From positions 6,342,501-6,406,500 of the forward strand of contig NZ_CP091430.1 of assembly GCF_024734895.1 (NCBI RefSeq): a DNA stretch of 64,000 nucleotides, in the 5' to 3' direction. The DNA is from Paenibacillus spongiae (GTDB lineage Bacteria; Bacillota; Bacilli; Paenibacillales; Paenibacillaceae). Under the pieces are notes generated by a model. The model did no database searches. It worked only from the letters and a program-made list of their open reading frames with translations, and had not been told where the DNA came from. Made by a program: the position numbers and the translations under genes. Below, in pieces: positions 62,292 to 64,000 of this stretch (the first letter of the stretch is position 1; each line of letters opens with the position of its first letter).

Positions 62292-62858
62292 CTATTTCGA
62301 CTTTCGCCATACGGCAGCGTACTTCTTGCGGTACTTGATGTCCTCCTCGGTTTCAATCAAATCCAACGCAAGCTGCTTGACGGACTCATCCGGCTCATAT
62401 TGGTATAAATTCCACAGCCCTTGAATGATGTCGAACCGGATCAAGGTGCCGTTCTTCTCCTCCATGCAATTGCGATAGCGGTCTGCCAGGCCGTTCATCA
62501 CCAATTGCTTCTGAGGCTGCCCGGCCATCCCGATTTTCCACAACGATTGGAGACAATGCCTTGCGGTGACGAACCGCTTGTCCTTGGTCACTTCCATCAG
62601 AGCGGCAAAGTCATCGAATATCCTTCCCTCGGGATCGCTCTTGGCCAAGTTGCACAGAAGCTGCGAAGCAATGGAGCGATTGTGGTTATCGGGATGGGTT
62701 AGATCCTGTTTGAGCTCATCCCATATGTCATAAGCCCAATCTACTTGCTCCTTCGTCTGCTCCATAGCCGCATAGTAGGCTTCGTTCTGCACCTCCCGGT
62801 CTTGCGATCGAAGTTTGTCCATCATGGTTTGCGCAGCAGCATGATCCATAACGTTCAT
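62292..62858 (-). CDS. HEAT/ARM-repeat-like helical protein
   Basis: This 188-residue protein is nearly all helical, with repeat-like stretches (NEAYYAAMEQTKEQVDWAYD, NRSIASQLLCNLAKSD, FVTARHCLQSLWKIGMAG, IRFDIIQGLWNLYQYEPDES) that resemble HEAT/ARM repeats, used for protein binding. It has no signal peptide. AAGGAGG precedes the start; an ATG three codons in (62849) is equally possible. The APH-family kinase gene follows by 11 bp. Confidence 0.78.
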   Translation of the reverse strand: MNVMDHAAAQTMMDKLRSQDREVQNEAYYAAMEQTKEQVDWAYDIWDELKQDLTHPDNHNRSIASQLLCNLAKSDPEGRIFDDFAALMEVTKDKRFVTARHCLQSLWKIGMAGQPQKQLVMNGLADRYRNCMEEKNGTLIRFDIIQGLWNLYQYEPDESVKQLALDLIETEEDIKYRKKYAAVWRKSK

Positions 62859-63050
62859 GACCTCCTTGCTTCATCTGATTCTTACACAGCAGCGAGTAGC
62901 TATCCGAAACATGACCATTCAGCGTATACTTGTACTTGTTCATACATCATACCATGCTCGAGAACGAAGCTCATGACCAATCGCGGGACAAATTCAATGC
63001 CATTAAGGCTAAACTCGTCTTCACTATCTATCTGGGAAGGAGAATCTTAA

Positions 63051-63377
63051 ATGTTGTCAGCTATTTTGCTTTTCGTAGTTGCGGGACTCGCTGAAATCGG
63101 CGGAGGATATATGGTATGGCTCTGGCTCCGGGAGTCCAGACCCTTGTGGTATGGCCTCGTGGGCAGCCTCATCCTTGTTCTGTACGGGATCATTCCGACG
63201 CTGCAGAACTTCCCGACCTTTGGCCGCGTCTACGCCGCATATGGGGGCGTATTTGTTGTGCTCGCCGTGCTGTGGGGATGGGGCGTCGATAAGAAGACAC
63301 CCGACATGTACGATTGGATTGGGGCAGCCGTTTGCGTTGTAGGGGTCTCCATCATGCTCTGGGCGCCAAGAAATTAA
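63051..63377 (+). CDS. YnfA-family (UPF0060) membrane protein
   Basis: This 108-residue protein has four membrane segments and the family signatures [18 protein letters not shown] near 12-29, [12 protein letters not shown] near 60-71 and [20 protein letters not shown] at the end. YnfA-type proteins are of the size and fold of small multidrug transporters. GGGAAGGAG precedes the ATG. Monocistronic; function in this organism unknown. Confidence 0.93.
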   Translation: MLSAILLFVVAGLAEIGGGYMVWLWLRESRPLWYGLVGSLILVLYGIIPTLQNFPTFGRVYAAYGGVFVVLAVLWGWGVDKKTPDMYDWIGAAVCVVGVSIMLWAPRN

Positions 63378-63391
63378 TCGTACCCGGCTTA

Positions 63392-63603
63392 ACCCTCATG
63401 GAGACGGGATCACAGAAGGGATTGGAGTGACGATTCAGCCTTGCCAGCTGATTGAAAGCTTCCAATCGCTCGGGATCCGTATGATCGCAATGAAGCATTC
63501 GCCTTCCAGAAGGTTGGAAATGTTCTATCGGCACGAAAAATATTTAAGTCATGCCGCCCAAGCATTCTTGAAGAGAATGGAGACGTCCTTCACCTCCCGT
63601 TAA
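63392..63603 (+). pseudogene. C-terminal remnant of a LysR-family regulator
   Basis: A plus-strand frame with no start runs to a TAA at 63601 and reads GIGVTIQPCQLIESFQSLGI then RMIAMKHSPSRRLEMFYRHE, resembling the last 60 residues of a LysR effector-binding domain (the G-x-G-V/I-x-x-x-P turn and following helix). The N-terminal domain is missing and the preceding sequence belongs to the end of the YnfA-family gene, so this is a deletion remnant. Confidence 0.55.
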
Positions 63604-63606
63604 CGC

Positions 63607-63636
63607 AAAAAACAGGCCGCCTCGGGCAGCCTGTTT
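63607..63636 (-). terminator. Intrinsic terminator of the small membrane protein gene
   Basis: AAACAGGC (63610-63617) pairs with GCCTGTTT (63629-63636), and the minus strand continues with a run of Ts. It follows the stop at 63658 and could also act for the plus strand. Confidence 0.8.
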
Positions 63637-63657
63637 GCCATATGCTCCGCCTGACAG

Positions 63658-63942
63658 CTAATTTTCCCGGTGCCAGTTTTCCCTGATTTTATCCCGGAGC
63701 GGTTTGGAAGTTTTCTTAGCCGGTTCGCCGAATTCGGCAAATAATAAATAGAGGATTCCGATCAGTAACGATAGTACGCTTAGAACAAGCGGGCCTTTCC
63801 CGACGTAAGCCAACATTTGGCGGAATAAATCCGCATCCCACGACGAAACATTCGAACCGAAAATAGCCGCGCTCAAATATCGGATCCCGTATAGAAATGC
63901 AGCAATAGCAATAAACACGATCCCTGCCGTGCGCTTGTGCAT
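63658..63942 (-). CDS. Small membrane protein of unknown function
   Basis: This 94-residue protein has two hydrophobic segments (about 6-24 and 47-66) and a basic C-terminal tail (KKTSKPLRDKIRENWHREN in part). The ATG at 63942 follows GGAGGG; an in-frame ATG 15 bp upstream overlaps that site. No family recognised. It may continue an operon beyond the window edge. Confidence 0.7.
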   Translation of the reverse strand: MHKRTAGIVFIAIAAFLYGIRYLSAAIFGSNVSSWDADLFRQMLAYVGKGPLVLSVLSLLIGILYLLFAEFGEPAKKTSKPLRDKIRENWHREN

Positions 63943-64000
63943 CGTATCCCTCCTCATTCGCTGCTGATCAATCGCTTTTCTAATCGAACTTCGGCTTCCA

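Overview
The window looks like a chromosomal segment of a Paenibacillus-type soil Firmicute (Paenibacillaceae). Supporting signs are the mid-range GC content, GGAGG-type ribosome sites with many TTG and GTG starts, several secreted proteins with copper-amine-oxidase N-terminal repeats, YesN/AraC-type regulators, Lpl-type and MsmX/Ugp-type sugar ABC transporters, GH29 and GH4 glycosidases, and a T-box leader. No rRNA, tRNA, CRISPR array or intact mobile element was seen. Family names come from recognition of sequence motifs, not database searches.

Layout. 1-6.5 kb: end of an Lrp/AsnC regulator, a split chromate transporter pair, a GNAT acetyltransferase, a frameshifted gene, a large secreted protein with three PsbP-like repeats, an HtrA-type protease and an exported protein of unknown function. 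6.5-9.6 kb: an AraC regulator divergent from an oxidoreductase/sugar-isomerase pair. 10.2-18.3 kb: a GntR-controlled sugar ABC operon (regulator, binding protein, two permeases, ATPase, HAD phosphatase, TIM-barrel isomerase, unknown 222-residue protein), with repeated TGTCTAG motifs upstream. 18.3-23.4 kb: gene remnants, a DUF6933 protein, an NlpC/P60 hydrolase, a copper-amine-oxidase-domain protein, a GNAT, and a gene-poor kilobase with four regularly spaced palindromes and a hexanucleotide repeat tract. 23.4-30.8 kb: an Lpl-like transporter and GH4 operon, divergent from a membrane-anchored AraC regulator. 31.1-33.4 kb: aspartate-semialdehyde dehydrogenase behind a T-box (tentatively lysine-specific), then a 5'-truncated DUF1963 gene.

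33.4-53 kb is the most striking part: thirteen genes in one direction. They encode an OmpR-type two-component system, two GH29 fucosidases, an MsmX-type ATPase, two sets of two permeases with two binding proteins (one a 996-residue fusion to sugar-binding-like modules), an NHL-repeat/multi-membrane-segment protein and a DUF5696 protein. Three promoters in it share the same direct-repeat element, TTTACA-N5-TTGACA-N10-TAnnAT, upstream of the response regulator, the first fucosidase and the long ATPase-led operon. This suggests one autoregulated regulon for sensing, importing and cleaving a fucose-bearing glycan. An AraC regulator gene diverges from its upstream end.

53-64 kb: a GNAT, an OsmC protein with a sodium:solute symporter, a manganese-type ABC importer (binding protein, ATPase, two permeases) behind an MntR-like box, a small four-helix membrane protein, an aminoglycoside-phosphotransferase-like kinase with a helical partner protein, a YnfA-family membrane protein, a LysR remnant and a small membrane protein. 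Most transcription units end in clear hairpins, several shared by convergent genes.
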